In this document: positions 8,693 through 18,984 of the stretch, one piece after another
Layout: every line of letters begins with the position of its first letter
How positions within the stretch are numbered: the first letter of the stretch is position 1
NCBI RefSeq assembly: GCF_021440085.1
Contig: NZ_JAKCPW010000002.1
Span: 496,001-560,000 of the forward strand
Length of the DNA: 64,000 nucleotides
Reading direction: 5' to 3'
Source of the DNA: Dyadobacter sp. CY261
Lineage (GTDB): Bacteria > Bacteroidota > Bacteroidia > Cytophagales > Spirosomataceae
Made by a program: the position numbers and the translations under genes
The notes under the pieces: model-generated
Database searches by the model: none
Told to the model about the DNA's origin: nothing
What the model saw: the letters and a program-made list of their open reading frames with translations, nothing else

Positions 8693-9835
8693 ATGAAAAT
8701 TGGTATCGTATGCTATCCTACCTTCGGAGGAAGTGGTGTGGTAGCTACCGAACTTGGAAAGGCGCTTGCGAAGGCGGGCCACCAGGTTCATTTCATTACC
8801 TATTCCCAACCCCAACGGTTGGATTTTTTTAATGAAAACCTTTATTATCATGAAGTAAATATACCTGCCTATCCATTGTTCCAGTACCCGCCTTACGAGT
8901 CTGCGTTATCGAGCGAAATGGTCCATGTGGTAGCTAATGCAGGCCTTGATTTACTACACGTGCATTATGCAATCCCGCACGCATCATCTGCGTATCTCGC
9001 AAAGCAGATCCTCGCGGCTCAGGGCATTCACATACCGGTAATCACGACTTTGCATGGTACGGACATCACGCTGGTGGGCAAGGATCCTTCCTACGAGCCG
9101 GTAGTCACATTCAGTATCAACCAGTCGGACGGCGTTACCACCGTTTCGGAATCATTGAAGAGAGATACTTACGACCATTTCAAGATCACCAAAGAGATTG
9201 AAGTGATTCCTAACTTCATCGATCTTGAACGTTTCAATCGCCAGAAAAAAGATCACTTTAAGCTGGCTATTTGCCCGAATGATGAGAAATTGATCGTCCA
9301 TACTTCCAATTTCCGAAAGGTTAAAAGGATCGACGATGTGATCATGATTTTCGACAAACTGCGCAGGCTCTTACCAACTAAATTACTCCTCGTAGGCGAC
9401 GGCCCCGAACGTTTGAGGATCGAGCGCCTGTGCAAGGATTTGGATATGCTTTCGGACGTGCGTTTCCTTGGCAAGCTCGACGCCATTGAAGAAGTGCTTT
9501 CCGTCGCCGACCTCTTCCTGATGCCCTCAGAAACGGAAAGCTTTGGATTGGCCGCTTTGGAAGCATTGGCTTGTGAAGTGCCTATTATTACTTCCAATGC
9601 AGGCGGACTGCCCGAACTGAACGTGCATGGCGTTACAGGATTCCTGAGTGATGTAGGCGATGTTGAAGATATGGTGAAACATGCCGCGTATATACTCGAC
9701 GATGCTAATCTACCCACTTTCAAAGCGAACGCATTGGCAAGGGCAAAGGATTTCGAGGTAGCAAGGATTTTACCACATTATGAGGCTTATTACGAGCGGG
9801 TGGTGGAAAATAGCAAAGCGGTAGATCTGGCGTAG
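8693..9835 (+). CDS. bshA: N-acetyl-alpha-D-glucosaminyl L-malate synthase
   Basis: First enzyme of bacillithiol synthesis, a GT4 retaining glycosyltransferase that joins UDP-GlcNAc and L-malate. The 380-residue length is typical. The start MKIGIVCYPTFGGSGVVATE is the BshA-characteristic glycine-rich acceptor/donor loop. Other family landmarks are HVHYAIPHA, TTLHGTDITLVG, the IPNFIDL segment, and the GT4 E-x7-E element MPSETESFGLAALEALA near residue 280-295. The gene is on the plus strand, opposite its neighbours, and divergent from the UbiA gene. No bshB or bshC is in the window, so the rest of the pathway must be encoded elsewhere. Confidence 0.95.
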   Translation: MKIGIVCYPTFGGSGVVATELGKALAKAGHQVHFITYSQPQRLDFFNENLYYHEVNIPAYPLFQYPPYESALSSEMVHVVANAGLDLLHVHYAIPHASSAYLAKQILAAQGIHIPVITTLHGTDITLVGKDPSYEPVVTFSINQSDGVTTVSESLKRDTYDHFKITKEIEVIPNFIDLERFNRQKKDHFKLAICPNDEKLIVHTSNFRKVKRIDDVIMIFDKLRRLLPTKLLLVGDGPERLRIERLCKDLDMLSDVRFLGKLDAIEEVLSVADLFLMPSETESFGLAALEALACEVPIITSNAGGLPELNVHGVTGFLSDVGDVEDMVKHAAYILDDANLPTFKANALARAKDFEVARILPHYEAYYERVVENSKAVDLA

Positions 9836-9960
9836 GGAACCGCCGGTAAACCGATAGTGCCGCTCAATTTCCGGTTTCGTCTTTCATGCGGTTTTACTTA
9901 TCTTCGTGTGCTAATTATGTTAGGTTTACGTTATTGATAGAGGTAAAAAACATTGTTAAG

Positions 9961-10218
9961 ATGAAACTGTTATTTAATATATTCTTCATACTCCTGCTCC
10001 TGATTGCATTTGTGCCGTTTTTTCGGCGATTTCTTTTTCACCTGCTGGTGGGCAGGCAGTTAGTCAAGCAGCAGGAAAGAGCATATCGTGCACAGCAACA
10101 ACAGGAGAAAGCCCGTACCAAGCCGGGTGGAATGCGGGTGGATACAACACCTCCAAATGCCAATGATTCCTCCCGGTTCAAAGGCGGTGATTATGTTGAT
10201 TATGAGGAAGTAAAATAA
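9961..10218 (+). CDS. small membrane-anchored protein, DUF4834-like
   Basis: Protein of 85 residues with one N-terminal membrane helix (MKLLFNIFFILLLLIAFVPFF), a basic stretch (RRFLFH, GRQLVKQQ), and a polar tail ending KGGDYVDYEEVK. This layout matches the short DUF4834 proteins of Bacteroidota; the function is unknown. The frame is open from 9886, but those residues lack start-like features, so the ATG at 9961 directly before the membrane helix is preferred. It follows bshA by 125 bp and ends in a shared bidirectional terminator. Confidence 0.7.
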   Translation: MKLLFNIFFILLLLIAFVPFFRRFLFHLLVGRQLVKQQERAYRAQQQQEKARTKPGGMRVDTTPPNANDSSRFKGGDYVDYEEVK

Positions 10219-10232
10219 AAAAATTGATTGCT

Positions 10233-10279
10233 ATAAAACAGAACGAGCCCGGATTATCTCCGGGCTCGTTCTGTTTTAT
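10233..10279. terminator. bidirectional intrinsic terminator between DUF4834 gene and carB
   Basis: Perfect 20-bp stem (10233-10252 with 10260-10279), core GAACGAGCCCGG / CCGGGCTCGTTC, loop of 7 nt, with A-rich and T-rich edges on both sides. It sits between convergent stop codons at 10218 and 10289, so it can end transcription from both directions. Confidence 0.92.
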
Positions 10280-10288
10280 ATGCTAATC

Positions 10289-13132
10289 CTACCGGCTTAG
10301 ATAAAGGTTTCTCTCGCCGTAGATCTTTTGGAAGAATTCATCCTGAAGATCCTTAATGAAGTAAATAGCTTCACCGGTCGATTTCATTTCGGGGCCGAGT
10401 TCCTTGTTTACATTCGGGAATTTGTTGAACGAGAACACAGGAATTTTGATCGCCCAGCCGTCTTTCTGCGGATTGAAGTTGAAATCCTTTACTTTCTTGT
10501 CGCCCAGCATCAGTTTCGTAGCGTAATTCACATACGGCTCTTTGTAAGCCTTGCAAATGAACGGAACGGTACGGGAAGCACGTGGGTTAGCCTCGATCAC
10601 GTACACCACACCGTCTTTTATCGCGAACTGCACGTTGATAAGCCCTTTTACATTCATCGCCAGCGCGATTTTGCGGGTATGCTCTTCGATTTGACGAATC
10701 TCGTCGGCTGTCAGATCGAATGGCGGCAATGCGGCGTGCGAGTCACCCGAGTGGATTCCCGCCGGCTCGATATGCTCCATGACACCGATAATGTAAGCGT
10801 CTTCGCCGTCGCAAATCGCATCCGCTTCGGCTTCCAGTGCGCCTTCGAGGAAGTGGTCGAGAAGAATGTTGTTATCAGGAATGTCTTGCAGGATTTTCAC
10901 CACGTGCTGTTCCATTTCCTTTTCGTTGATCACAATCTTCATGCTCTGGCCACCCAAAACGTAGCTTGGACGAACCAGCAGCGGGAAGCCCAGCGTGCGC
11001 GACAGTTCTACCGCTGCATCGGAAGTTCTTACAGTCCCGAATTTCGGGTAAGGAATACCAAGTTCTTCGAGCAATGATGAAAAGCGTCCGCGGTCCTCAG
11101 CCCAGTCGAGCGAGTGGAAGTCGGTACCGATGATTTTTACACCGTATTTTTCCAGTTTCTCGGCCATTTTCAATGCCGTCTGACCTCCGAGCTGAACGAT
11201 CACACCTTCGGGTTTTTCGTGCTCGATAATGTCGAAAACGTGCTCCCAGAAAACGGGCTCGAAGTACAGTTTGTCTGCAATATCAGGGTCGGTAGAAACA
11301 GTTTCAGGATTACAGTTAATCATAATTGTTTCGTATCCAGCCTCTTTTGCCGCCAATACACCGTGCACACAAGAGTAGTCGAATTCGATACCCTGGCCGA
11401 TCCGGTTAGGGCCCGAGCCCAGTACGACAACCTTCTTGCGGTCGCTTACGATCGACTCGTTGTCGGGGAATTCCTGCGATGTATTGAAAGTAGAGTAGTA
11501 GTAAGGTGTTTTGGCTTCGAATTCCGCCGCACAAGTGTCGACGCATTTGTACACACGCTTAATACCCAGTTCTTTCCGGCGATCGTATACCTTACTTTCT
11601 TTGGTATTGATCAAATGTGCGATCTGACGGTCAGCATAACCTTTTTGTTTTGCCGTCAAAAGCAAATCTTTCGGCAAGTCTTCGAGGTCATATTTTTCAA
11701 TTTCGTGTTCCAGCTCGATCAGCTCTTCGATCTGACGGAGGAACCAGGCATCTATTTTAGTCAGGTTCTGGATCGTTTTGAACGATAGACCGATCTTGAA
11801 TGCGTCGTAAATATGGAACAGGCGGTCCCAGCTAGGATGTTGCAGGCTGTATTTGATAGCCTCCTGGTCACGTAGTTCGCGACCGTCGGCACCGAGACCA
11901 TTTCTGCGGATTTCCAGCGATTGACATGCTTTTTGCAATGCTTCCTGGAAATTACGTCCGATACCCATTGCTTCACCAACGGATTTCATTTGGAGGCCCA
12001 AAGAGCGGTCGGCGCCTTTGAATTTATCAAAGTTCCAACGAGGAACTTTGACGATCACATAGTCGATCGACGGTTCGAAGAACGCCGATGTGCTGCCCGT
12101 GATCGGGTTAATGAGCTCGTCGAGATCATAACCGATCGCCATTTTTGCAGCAATTTTCGCGATAGGGTAACCAGTTGCTTTCGATGCTAATGCAGATGAG
12201 CGAGAAACCCGTGGGTTGATCTCGATTGCGATGATCTTGTCATCTGCTGGGTTCACCGAGAATTGTACGTTACATCCGCCCGCAAACTTGCCGATCCCGT
12301 CCATCATTTTGATAGAAAGGTCGCGCATTTGCTGGTACAATGTATCAGGGAGTGTCATCGCTGGCGCAACTGTGATACTGTCGCCGGTGTGCACACCCAT
12401 CGGGTCAAAGTTCTCGATCGAACAAATGATGATGAAGTTGCCTTTGCTGTCGCGGAGCAATTCGAGCTCGTATTCTTTCCAGCCCATTACGCTTTGCTCA
12501 ACGAGTACCTCGTGTACAGGCGACGCGTGCAAGCCATAGTTAAGCGCTTTGTCAAAATCTTCTTCTTTTTCCACAAATCCACCTCCGGTACCACCAAGGG
12601 TAAATGAAGGACGAATTACCAATGGGAAGCCGATTTCCTGTGCGATCTCTTTTCCTTCGAGGAAAGAGCGGGCTGTGCGGCCCTTACACACATTAACGCC
12701 TAGTTCGAGCATTTTCAGACGGAATTTCTCCCGATCTTCGGTGGTTTCGATCGCTTTGATATCCACCCCGATGATCTCGACATTATACTTTTTCCAGATA
12801 CCTGCCTTGTCGCAATCAATTGCCAGGTTCAGCGCCGTTTGGCCTCCCATCGTGGGGAGTACCGCGTCGATGGGCCTGCCCATCTCCTTGTGTTTTTCCA
12901 GAATTTCAGCGATGTACTTCTTTTCCAGCGGCAACAGGTACACATGATCTGCACTGATAGGATCAGTCATGATTGTTGCAGGATTGGAGTTGATCAGAAC
13001 TACCTCAATCCCCTCTTCGCGTAGTGAACGGGCTGCCTGAGAGCCGGAATAGTCAAACTCGCACGCCTGACCGATAACGATGGGACCTGAACCGATAATC
13101 AGAACGGATTTGATACTCGTATTTTTGGGCAC
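10289..13132 (-). CDS. carB: carbamoyl-phosphate synthase large subunit lacking the allosteric domain
   Basis: Makes carbamoyl phosphate for pyrimidine and arginine synthesis from bicarbonate, ATP and ammonia supplied by CarA. Both homologous ATP-grasp halves are visible: [21 protein letters not shown] at the N-terminus and [20 protein letters not shown] near residue 560, each with downstream [11 protein letters not shown] and [11 protein letters not shown] catalytic loops. The protein stops soon after [12 protein letters not shown], where the roughly 130-residue MGS-like allosteric domain of the E. coli enzyme would begin. Total length is 947 residues. The GTG at 13132 is chosen because residues before it are not conserved-like, and a -7 box at 13226-13233 leaves a normal leader. 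carA is not in the window. Confidence 0.95.
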   Translation of the reverse strand: MPKNTSIKSVLIIGSGPIVIGQACEFDYSGSQAARSLREEGIEVVLINSNPATIMTDPISADHVYLLPLEKKYIAEILEKHKEMGRPIDAVLPTMGGQTALNLAIDCDKAGIWKKYNVEIIGVDIKAIETTEDREKFRLKMLELGVNVCKGRTARSFLEGKEIAQEIGFPLVIRPSFTLGGTGGGFVEKEEDFDKALNYGLHASPVHEVLVEQSVMGWKEYELELLRDSKGNFIIICSIENFDPMGVHTGDSITVAPAMTLPDTLYQQMRDLSIKMMDGIGKFAGGCNVQFSVNPADDKIIAIEINPRVSRSSALASKATGYPIAKIAAKMAIGYDLDELINPITGSTSAFFEPSIDYVIVKVPRWNFDKFKGADRSLGLQMKSVGEAMGIGRNFQEALQKACQSLEIRRNGLGADGRELRDQEAIKYSLQHPSWDRLFHIYDAFKIGLSFKTIQNLTKIDAWFLRQIEELIELEHEIEKYDLEDLPKDLLLTAKQKGYADRQIAHLINTKESKVYDRRKELGIKRVYKCVDTCAAEFEAKTPYYYSTFNTSQEFPDNESIVSDRKKVVVLGSGPNRIGQGIEFDYSCVHGVLAAKEAGYETIMINCNPETVSTDPDIADKLYFEPVFWEHVFDIIEHEKPEGVIVQLGGQTALKMAEKLEKYGVKIIGTDFHSLDWAEDRGRFSSLLEELGIPYPKFGTVRTSDAAVELSRTLGFPLLVRPSYVLGGQSMKIVINEKEMEQHVVKILQDIPDNNILLDHFLEGALEAEADAICDGEDAYIIGVMEHIEPAGIHSGDSHAALPPFDLTADEIRQIEEHTRKIALAMNVKGLINVQFAIKDGVVYVIEANPRASRTVPFICKAYKEPYVNYATKLMLGDKKVKDFNFNPQKDGWAIKIPVFSFNKFPNVNKELGPEMKSTGEAIYFIKDLQDEFFQKIYGERNLYLSR

Positions 13133-13225
13133 AGTGAATGGTAATTTGTAGAAATGAAGGAAATACTTAAACAACTTTTGGCAGTTGCCTGACGATTTTG
13201 AGCAGGGGTACGTCCAAAAATTCCA

Positions 13226-13233
13226 CAAAGTTA
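13226..13233 (-). promoter_or_regulatory. candidate -7 box for carB
   Basis: The minus strand reads TAACTTTG, an exact TAnnTTTG match, 94 bp upstream of the GTG start at 13132. Transcription from here would begin near 13220 and rules out a translation start at 13228. Confidence 0.4.
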
Positions 13234-13341
13234 ATCCTCATATCGGAAAATGGAGGGATTGATGGTTGAAATAAGTATAAATTTTTAAAAGACTATGGTT
13301 AACGTATTGAAAACCAGCTCCTTGAAAGGTTGGTTTTCGAG

Positions 13342-15177
13342 TTATTGGAAAGGGGCAATGGCTGGGGCGGAAATATCAAAGTCGCGCAGGCGCAGGGGAA
13401 CATTGCCGGAAGTGGCAAAACGGGTAGGGGATGAAAGTTCAGGGATATTGAGGTAGTAACCGAAGCGCAATTGGAGCGTATTGAATGTCAGATTTTCATT
13501 TCTTAAACGTAATCCGAGCCCATAGCCCTGGTATAGCGGGCTTTTCCAGAGACGCGGTACGCCATTGACCAGCCCTAAATCCGCAAAAACAAAATAGGCG
13601 ATCCGGAAACCTAAAAGGCTTTTGTCAGAGAAGAAAACAGTTTCAGTGCCGACGGTAAGCTTCTTTGTTCCGATCAATCTATCATTATTAATACCTCGTA
13701 TCCCACGGTCGCCGCTGATGTTGAGATAATCGAGTGGGTCCCGGTTGATACCTTTGGCAAACCTGATATTGACGAACTGGCGGAAGAAGCTGTGGCGGAA
13801 GGGGATCAGATTGCTGATGTAGTTGATCTCTCCATTGATCACGCCCTGTTGTGCCTTTCCATTTTTTGAATAGGAACCGAGATTAGCCAGACCATACATA
13901 TATCCGAGGTTATGAGGAAGGTACTTGCCTGTCGCAAACTGAATGCCCCCGTAACCGCGTGCGCCAAATTCAGTATTTTCCCTCCCGATCGTAAGTGCAA
14001 AAAGGCTACCGACCGGTACGTCCTCCGTACGGCCAAAGCCATAGATCAAAACGTCCCGTTTATAGTTCCGGTTGGAGAAACCCAGGCTGACGAGCGTCGC
14101 CGTACGGTTCCAGTAGTTCTTGTTAAGATCAGCTGCAACATCCGGTCGCTTGTCATAATTGTATTTATTATGCCTGAATGCAGTGACGATCCGGGAGTTT
14201 TGGGCCAGCTTGGTATTGGTAAACGGGAATTTGAAAGAGCGCCCAATCCAGAAATCGTAGTACTTGTAGTCGGTTAGTAGCAGAGCCAACGAGTCTTTGG
14301 TTTCTACCACACGCCTGTTTTGCATAGTGTTGTAATGCCCGATTTCAAATGCACCCGCATATTTTGTCTCTGTCGTTATGAATCGCCTGTAAAAGCGGAC
14401 GGACTGTTCTCTCAGCTCGCGCTCGAAAATCAGACTGGCTTGTGCCGTGATAAAGGTTTTGCCGATATACGGAACGGTGTAAATGGCCCGAAACTGAAAT
14501 TTCCGGACGGAGTCTTTCGAATCCCAGCGGATGGCCGTTCGCTGCGAATGGGTGGTTCCCCGGACATTGATGTTTTCCAGTCCGACCCTGAATTTGTTAA
14601 GGGAACTGAACCCTCCGGAGAAATTGAGCGACCATGCATCCTGGATCAGCACCATCACATCGGCCATCCAGGTTACATCTTTTCTGGGGATAACAACGAT
14701 ACGCGCATCGACGAACATCCTGTTAGAACGCAGCAGACGTTCGGTATCCTTCAAAACATGCGCCTGAATGTCGTCACCTTCCGAAAAGAGTAGAAATGAG
14801 CGCCGGATAATGCCCTCCCGGGTGTTGGTATGCACACTTTTACTTAAAAACCTTTCCAACTGGTTTCCCTTTCGGGTGGTGTCGTAAACCGATTCGCCAA
14901 GGATATTCAGCTGCCGGACGTAGATTTTCCGGATCACCATTCCCTCGTAGGGTGTAAAGGGGTTAGTTTCGATTTCTTTTACCTCCGTAACCTTTCCCTG
15001 GTTGTATACGTCCCTGAACAACAGCCGGTACACTGCCCGTGAAAACTTGGTTTTGGACATCCGGGCTTTGAGATTGGTGTAGCGTATACTATCGCGGCTG
15101 TGGGTTTCCAGGCTGTCGGGGTTTTGGGCCGAAGCAGCAAAGGAAAGCATCAGAAACAACAGTAAGTATCTACACAT
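13342..15177 (-). CDS. outer-membrane protein with POTRA-like region and C-terminal barrel
   Basis: Exported protein of 611 residues starting MCRYLLLFLMLSFAASAQ, a clear signal peptide. Residues about 80-180 look like POTRA-type repeats (IRKIYVRQLNILG, then a strand-helix pattern with EGDDIQAHVLKDTERLLRSNRMF, as in Omp85 family members). The rest is a long run of amphipathic strands consistent with a large barrel. This resembles Bacteroidota ShlB/BamA-like proteins of unknown job rather than essential BamA. The ATG at 15177 is used because upstream codons are not signal-like. The gene follows the 575-residue periplasmic protein on the same strand and may share its transcript. Confidence 0.65.
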   Translation of the reverse strand: MCRYLLLFLMLSFAASAQNPDSLETHSRDSIRYTNLKARMSKTKFSRAVYRLLFRDVYNQGKVTEVKEIETNPFTPYEGMVIRKIYVRQLNILGESVYDTTRKGNQLERFLSKSVHTNTREGIIRRSFLLFSEGDDIQAHVLKDTERLLRSNRMFVDARIVVIPRKDVTWMADVMVLIQDAWSLNFSGGFSSLNKFRVGLENINVRGTTHSQRTAIRWDSKDSVRKFQFRAIYTVPYIGKTFITAQASLIFERELREQSVRFYRRFITTETKYAGAFEIGHYNTMQNRRVVETKDSLALLLTDYKYYDFWIGRSFKFPFTNTKLAQNSRIVTAFRHNKYNYDKRPDVAADLNKNYWNRTATLVSLGFSNRNYKRDVLIYGFGRTEDVPVGSLFALTIGRENTEFGARGYGGIQFATGKYLPHNLGYMYGLANLGSYSKNGKAQQGVINGEINYISNLIPFRHSFFRQFVNIRFAKGINRDPLDYLNISGDRGIRGINNDRLIGTKKLTVGTETVFFSDKSLLGFRIAYFVFADLGLVNGVPRLWKSPLYQGYGLGLRLRNENLTFNTLQLRFGYYLNIPELSSPTRFATSGNVPLRLRDFDISAPAIAPFQ

Positions 15178-15253
15178 GGGTTTACCAGGAATCCAAATCA
15201 ACTGTCTCTTAACGCACAGGCGCCCACGCCAGGTATGCTATGCTCAACAGAGT

Positions 15254-16981
15254 TCACTGTCGGCTAGCCTCGATGAGTGCCTGGGCTGTTTTTTCCGTTT
15301 CCCTTGGTGAAGTAGCATTTTTCGCCGCGAACTTGCCATTAGGCCGGACGATGGAGAATGTGGCCAGGTCCAGCGGGTTAAGCCGGAACAGCAAGTCCAT
15401 CGCCTGGTTCTCATTGACGGACATATGAATACCTTTCAACCTATGTCTCACGATATATTGCCTCAGCAACGCGTCCGGAACGGTATAATCGTCAGTTGAA
15501 AGATGCAGAAACAAAAAGACGATGTCTTCGGGCAACCGCGCCTGCAATGCGGGAAGGAAATCCAGCTCTTCACGGCTTTTCGCGTCTTCGATGTTCCATT
15601 TTGCGATATATACGGTTTTCCCTTTCAAACCGTCCAAAACACCATTGAACCAAGTATTACCCCGGTCGTTCGAAGCAGTAAGGAAGTAGCCGGGCAAAGC
15701 TTCCACAGGCTCCGTCCTGGCGTTTTTGAATTCGACGAGCTTGCGGATGTCGGTGCTGTCCTTTACTTCCAGCTTCACAATTTCGTCAAGCGACTGTTTG
15801 AACTGCGGAATACCCGCCCGGGATTGAATATGGCTGTTCAACTGAAGCTGTTGCGGATAGGTATATTTGTAAAGGTTTTTCGCGAGATAGCGCACTTTGA
15901 GGAACTCCGTGGCGGTGCTGTCAAACAAATCGCCGTAAATGCGACTTTCGCGCTCGAAGTTAAACAGCAGGTTGAGTACCATTTCGTTACGGGCGAAAAG
16001 CTTGTTCATGAAATCAAGTTCACCTTTTTCAGCAAGTCCGTTCGCATTGATCTGGTCGAGATGGTGACGGTCTTCTGCGGACAGGTTTTTTGCATTGTCG
16101 CGGATCAGTGACGCCATCAGTTTTACTGGCAGGGAGTTGGTCCGGCTTGGGTTATCGAATTTTTTGCCTTCCACCATCAAGTCGGCATAATTACCAAAGC
16201 GGTTCGCCCAAATCACGCGCTGTCCGGTGAGAGGTGCTTTTTCGAGCCGTTTCAGGCTGTCCAACAGGCTTCTGCTGACTTGATATTGGTTGCTCAATGC
16301 GTGTTCATATAAAAGCTGTAACTGCTCTTCATCGGTAATTGCCTTCGCCCATTGATACAGGACCGGTGATGCAACCGTGTTCTGTGTCGCGGCTTTGACT
16401 GACCCTAACCTTAATTCTCCCCGGCCTTCGGCGCTGAAACGTGCGTCCGATGGGCTCTTTTCCCAGAATGATCTGAAAAAATCCGTACCGAAAGTTCTGC
16501 TAGTGGCTAGCCGTTGGTTTTCCGCGGCCAGATATAAAGGGTATTGGTTGTTGGCATCTGCATTCACTCCTGCGAAATAGAACAGCTTTTTGGCCCTGCC
16601 AATGGAATCGCCATCGAAGGTGATCTCAACAGTCCCGGGTGATCCGAGGAATGTGGTAAATGCTTTGCCGCCATAATCAAGGTAGACCTCTTCTTGTGGA
16701 AAAAGTATCGGCAGCGATACACGGAAGCTGCCATCGGGCTGTAAATCGGCCTGCTTGGTCAGTTCGGACTGTGGTTGCAGGACATTATTGCGCGAAAAAG
16801 TAATAAACGGAGCCTGGCGATAAAGTCTTCCATTGAGATTGTTAATCCGGCCTTTGACGATAAGTGAATCGGTGTCGGCGAATGCCGGAAGCATTGAACC
16901 AAGAAGGAAGGCGGTCAGTATGATGAAGCGCATGCGGGTGATCATTAAATTTAGTAACGAAAAATAATGAGGCTTTTTCAT
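15254..16981 (-). CDS. exported protein with thioredoxin-like C-terminus lacking CXXC
   Basis: Periplasmic protein of up to 575 residues. The N-terminus carries a hydrophobic signal (RFIILTAFLLGSMLPAFA); ATG codons at 16981, 16945 and 16933 are all possible starts. Residues 40-130 form a beta-rich domain similar to the DUF4369-like domains that precede TlpA modules. The C-terminal 120 residues (GKTVYIAKWN..., FLFLHLSTDD, FSIVRPNGKFA) have the strand order of TlpA/AhpC-like folds, but no CXXC redox motif is present. It is therefore unlikely to be an oxidoreductase by thiols. Upstream neighbour is nuoC, 46 bp away. Confidence 0.6.
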   Translation of the reverse strand: MKKPHYFSLLNLMITRMRFIILTAFLLGSMLPAFADTDSLIVKGRINNLNGRLYRQAPFITFSRNNVLQPQSELTKQADLQPDGSFRVSLPILFPQEEVYLDYGGKAFTTFLGSPGTVEITFDGDSIGRAKKLFYFAGVNADANNQYPLYLAAENQRLATSRTFGTDFFRSFWEKSPSDARFSAEGRGELRLGSVKAATQNTVASPVLYQWAKAITDEEQLQLLYEHALSNQYQVSRSLLDSLKRLEKAPLTGQRVIWANRFGNYADLMVEGKKFDNPSRTNSLPVKLMASLIRDNAKNLSAEDRHHLDQINANGLAEKGELDFMNKLFARNEMVLNLLFNFERESRIYGDLFDSTATEFLKVRYLAKNLYKYTYPQQLQLNSHIQSRAGIPQFKQSLDEIVKLEVKDSTDIRKLVEFKNARTEPVEALPGYFLTASNDRGNTWFNGVLDGLKGKTVYIAKWNIEDAKSREELDFLPALQARLPEDIVFLFLHLSTDDYTVPDALLRQYIVRHRLKGIHMSVNENQAMDLLFRLNPLDLATFSIVRPNGKFAAKNATSPRETEKTAQALIEASRQ

Positions 16982-17026
16982 GCTACCAAATATGTAGGCC
17001 TATTTACCGAATGCAATGAACCGTAA

Positions 17027-17569
17027 CTAAGCCCTATCCGGATCATTGGTGGGTTCCGCGGCCTTGCCGTCCGCATAACGGACGTAAATGCCGTGGTATC
17101 TTTCCTGCGCATCGTAATCTTTCCTGAGTGGGTGGCCTTCCCAATCCTCCGGCAACAAAATGCGACGGAGATCGGGGTGCCCTTCGAAGGTAATGCCCAT
17201 GAGGTCAAAGGCTTCCCTTTCATGCCAATCGGCCGTGCGCCAAATGTGGCTGACAGTCGGTACAACCGGCAATATACCTTCGGATGTATTTCTTGAAAAA
17301 ATGGTTTTCAAAATAATGTCGACGCCATAGGGAATGGATGTCAGATTGTAAATCAATTCCATTGTGTCGGCTGCAACGCCGTTATCGATTGCCGTAATGC
17401 AGGCGAGGTAATCGAAATAAAGCCTTTCATCCTGCTGTAAAAACTGGCAAATGGTGGCAATTCCCTGCGGAGGGACAATCAATGCAGGTTGCGGGTTTTT
17501 GGTGTCGGCCTGGATAGAATACTCGGGGAACCGGCTGGTAATAATATCGGTAATCTCCTGAAAAGTCAT
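17027..17569 (-). CDS. nuoC: NADH-quinone oxidoreductase subunit C
   Basis: Peripheral-arm subunit of respiratory complex I, the 30-kDa family. The hallmark [20 protein letters not shown] is present near residue 120, followed by [18 protein letters not shown]. The length of 180 residues is normal for an unfused NuoC. The ATG at 17569 lies 7 bp after the nuoB stop, so the two are cotranscribed. nuoD would be expected next but is absent; an unrelated exported protein gene follows, so the complex I genes are split in this genome. Confidence 0.95.
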   Translation of the reverse strand: MTFQEITDIITSRFPEYSIQADTKNPQPALIVPPQGIATICQFLQQDERLYFDYLACITAIDNGVAADTMELIYNLTSIPYGVDIILKTIFSRNTSEGILPVVPTVSHIWRTADWHEREAFDLMGITFEGHPDLRRILLPEDWEGHPLRKDYDAQERYHGIYVRYADGKAAEPTNDPDRA

Positions 17570-17575
17570 AAGCAA

Positions 17576-18106
17576 CTAGGATAAAACGGCTTTCTGGTCT
17601 GCGGCTTCCATTTCGAGGAAGAGTCCGGGAACGGCCTCCTGTTTGCCACGAATTTTTTCCTGTAATTTCATAAACCCGCCAATAAGGGCTTCGGGTCTTG
17701 GCGGGCAACCAGGTACATATACGTCAACCGGAATAATTCGGTCGACACCTTTTACGACATGGTAGCCATGCTCCCAATAAGGGCCTCCGCAATTAGAGCA
17801 ACTGCCCATTGAAATCACATAGCGCGGTTCCGGCATTTGTTCGTAAAGACGGCGGATCCTGTCGGCCATCTTAAAGGTCACGGTCCCGGCCACGATCATC
17901 ACGTCAGACTGCCGGGGTGAAGGCCGGGGCATGATCCCGAAGCGTTCGAGGTCATAATTGGCAGCGTAGGTCGCCATCATTTCAATGGCACAACAAGCCA
18001 GGCCGAAGCCCATGGGCCATAGCGACGACAGCCGGGCCCAGTTCATCAGGTCTTCCGCATTGGTCAGGATAATGCCACCGTCGCCGGTTTTGCTACGTTC
18101 ACTCAT
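17576..18106 (-). CDS. nuoB: NADH-quinone oxidoreductase subunit B
   Basis: Carries iron-sulfur cluster N2, the last cluster before quinone. The four cysteine ligands are visible: the CC pair in LACCAIEMM (about residue 38), GSCSNCG (about residue 103) and [11 protein letters not shown] (about residue 133). Length 176 residues is usual. The ATG at 18106 gives the normal short N-terminus. An exact -7 box (TAGTTTTG) lies at 18170-18177, so nuoB-nuoC may have their own promoter, separate from nuoA at 19502-19969. Confidence 0.96.
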   Translation of the reverse strand: MSERSKTGDGGIILTNAEDLMNWARLSSLWPMGFGLACCAIEMMATYAANYDLERFGIMPRPSPRQSDVMIVAGTVTFKMADRIRRLYEQMPEPRYVISMGSCSNCGGPYWEHGYHVVKGVDRIIPVDVYVPGCPPRPEALIGGFMKLQEKIRGKQEAVPGLFLEMEAADQKAVLS

Positions 18107-18169
18107 GAATATTTTTCAGGATGCCTCAAATTTGGTACGGATATTGCTCTATAATACACGCTTCCCATG

Positions 18170-18177
18170 CAAAACTA
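18170..18177 (-). promoter_or_regulatory. candidate -7 box for nuoB-nuoC
   Basis: TAGTTTTG on the minus strand, 64 bp upstream of the nuoB ATG, matches TAnnTTTG. The region is shared with the divergent gene starting at 18240. No matching -33 TTG is seen at the usual spacing. Confidence 0.35.
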
Positions 18178-18239
18178 ACCATATTTGGCAAGAAACCGTT
18201 TCAGGCCACGTTACAAAACAAACACAACACATCAACTAT

Positions 18240-18983
18240 ATGAAACACAAATTACTCATCAGTTTTCTGTTTTCGGCCTTTTGCATCGGAAAGGCATTCG
18301 CCCAGGCCGATTCCACCGTCCGGATCTTCAAAACCGGCATGGCCGTTTACGCCGAGTTTGGTTTGCTTCCTAATAATAAGACTTTACGCGATCAGCTTTC
18401 CCGTTTGCAGGTCAAGCCATTCACTTCATTTATGGGAAATCTCGTGCTCGCACGGCGTACAGAATCGGAAAGATGGATCTCGGAAGCCAGGATCGTTATC
18501 ATGAACAGCACCAATTACACGACAGACCGTGATGTAAGGAAAGCTTATCTGAATGGATTAGGTATAGGCACGGATGGCGGCCCGAAACTTGTGAATAATG
18601 CGCGTTGGAACGTAACGATTCCGCTCGGTGCCGATTTCATGCTTTACAGATTGAATATCAAAAGCAACAACTCGGTTACGGCGCAGCAATTGCTCAATAA
18701 CCCGTCGGCGTACCAGGCTGTGAAGCTTTACACGGCCAATATCAACCTGCATGGCGGTATCGGCGTTGATTACAAAATGAATTTTTTACCCAAAATCCAT
18801 GAAAAGGTATACCTGAGCGCGAAGCTAACTTACCACCAGCCCGTCCTCGGACGACGCAAATGGAAAGGCGATAACGTAACCGTCGACGACCTGTCGCGAT
18901 TGAAAGTTAATCAGTTATATACGCAGATCGGGCTGGTATTCTTTCCCCGGCCGCACATGAAAAAATGGACCGGGATGCATTAA
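18240..18983 (+). CDS. exported hypothetical protein, probable outer-membrane barrel
   Basis: Protein of 247 residues starting MKHKLLISFLFSAFCIGKAFA, a signal peptide with cleavage before QADSTV. The mature part alternates hydrophobic and polar residues (YAEFGLLPNN, WISEARIVIMNSTNY, VYLSAKLTYHQP) as in membrane beta-barrels. I do not recognise a family. The frame is open from 17985 through the nuoB region, but the ATG at 18240 is the only signal-like start. It lies in the opposite orientation between nuoA and nuoB, and its stop is one base from the stop of the XRE gene. Confidence 0.65.
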   Translation: MKHKLLISFLFSAFCIGKAFAQADSTVRIFKTGMAVYAEFGLLPNNKTLRDQLSRLQVKPFTSFMGNLVLARRTESERWISEARIVIMNSTNYTTDRDVRKAYLNGLGIGTDGGPKLVNNARWNVTIPLGADFMLYRLNIKSNNSVTAQQLLNNPSAYQAVKLYTANINLHGGIGVDYKMNFLPKIHEKVYLSAKLTYHQPVLGRRKWKGDNVTVDDLSRLKVNQLYTQIGLVFFPRPHMKKWTGMH

Positions 18984-18984
18984 G

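Noticed and set aside
10328..11788. Long plus-strand open frames opposite carB (10328-11077 and 11114-11788)
   Set aside because: They are antisense to a fully conserved CarB sequence, encode no recognisable domain and have no promoter or start signals.
13133..13228. Longer CarB start at 13228
   Set aside because: The additional residues ([14 protein letters not shown]...) are unlike any CarB N-terminus, and the -7 box at 13226-13233 would place that start before the transcript.
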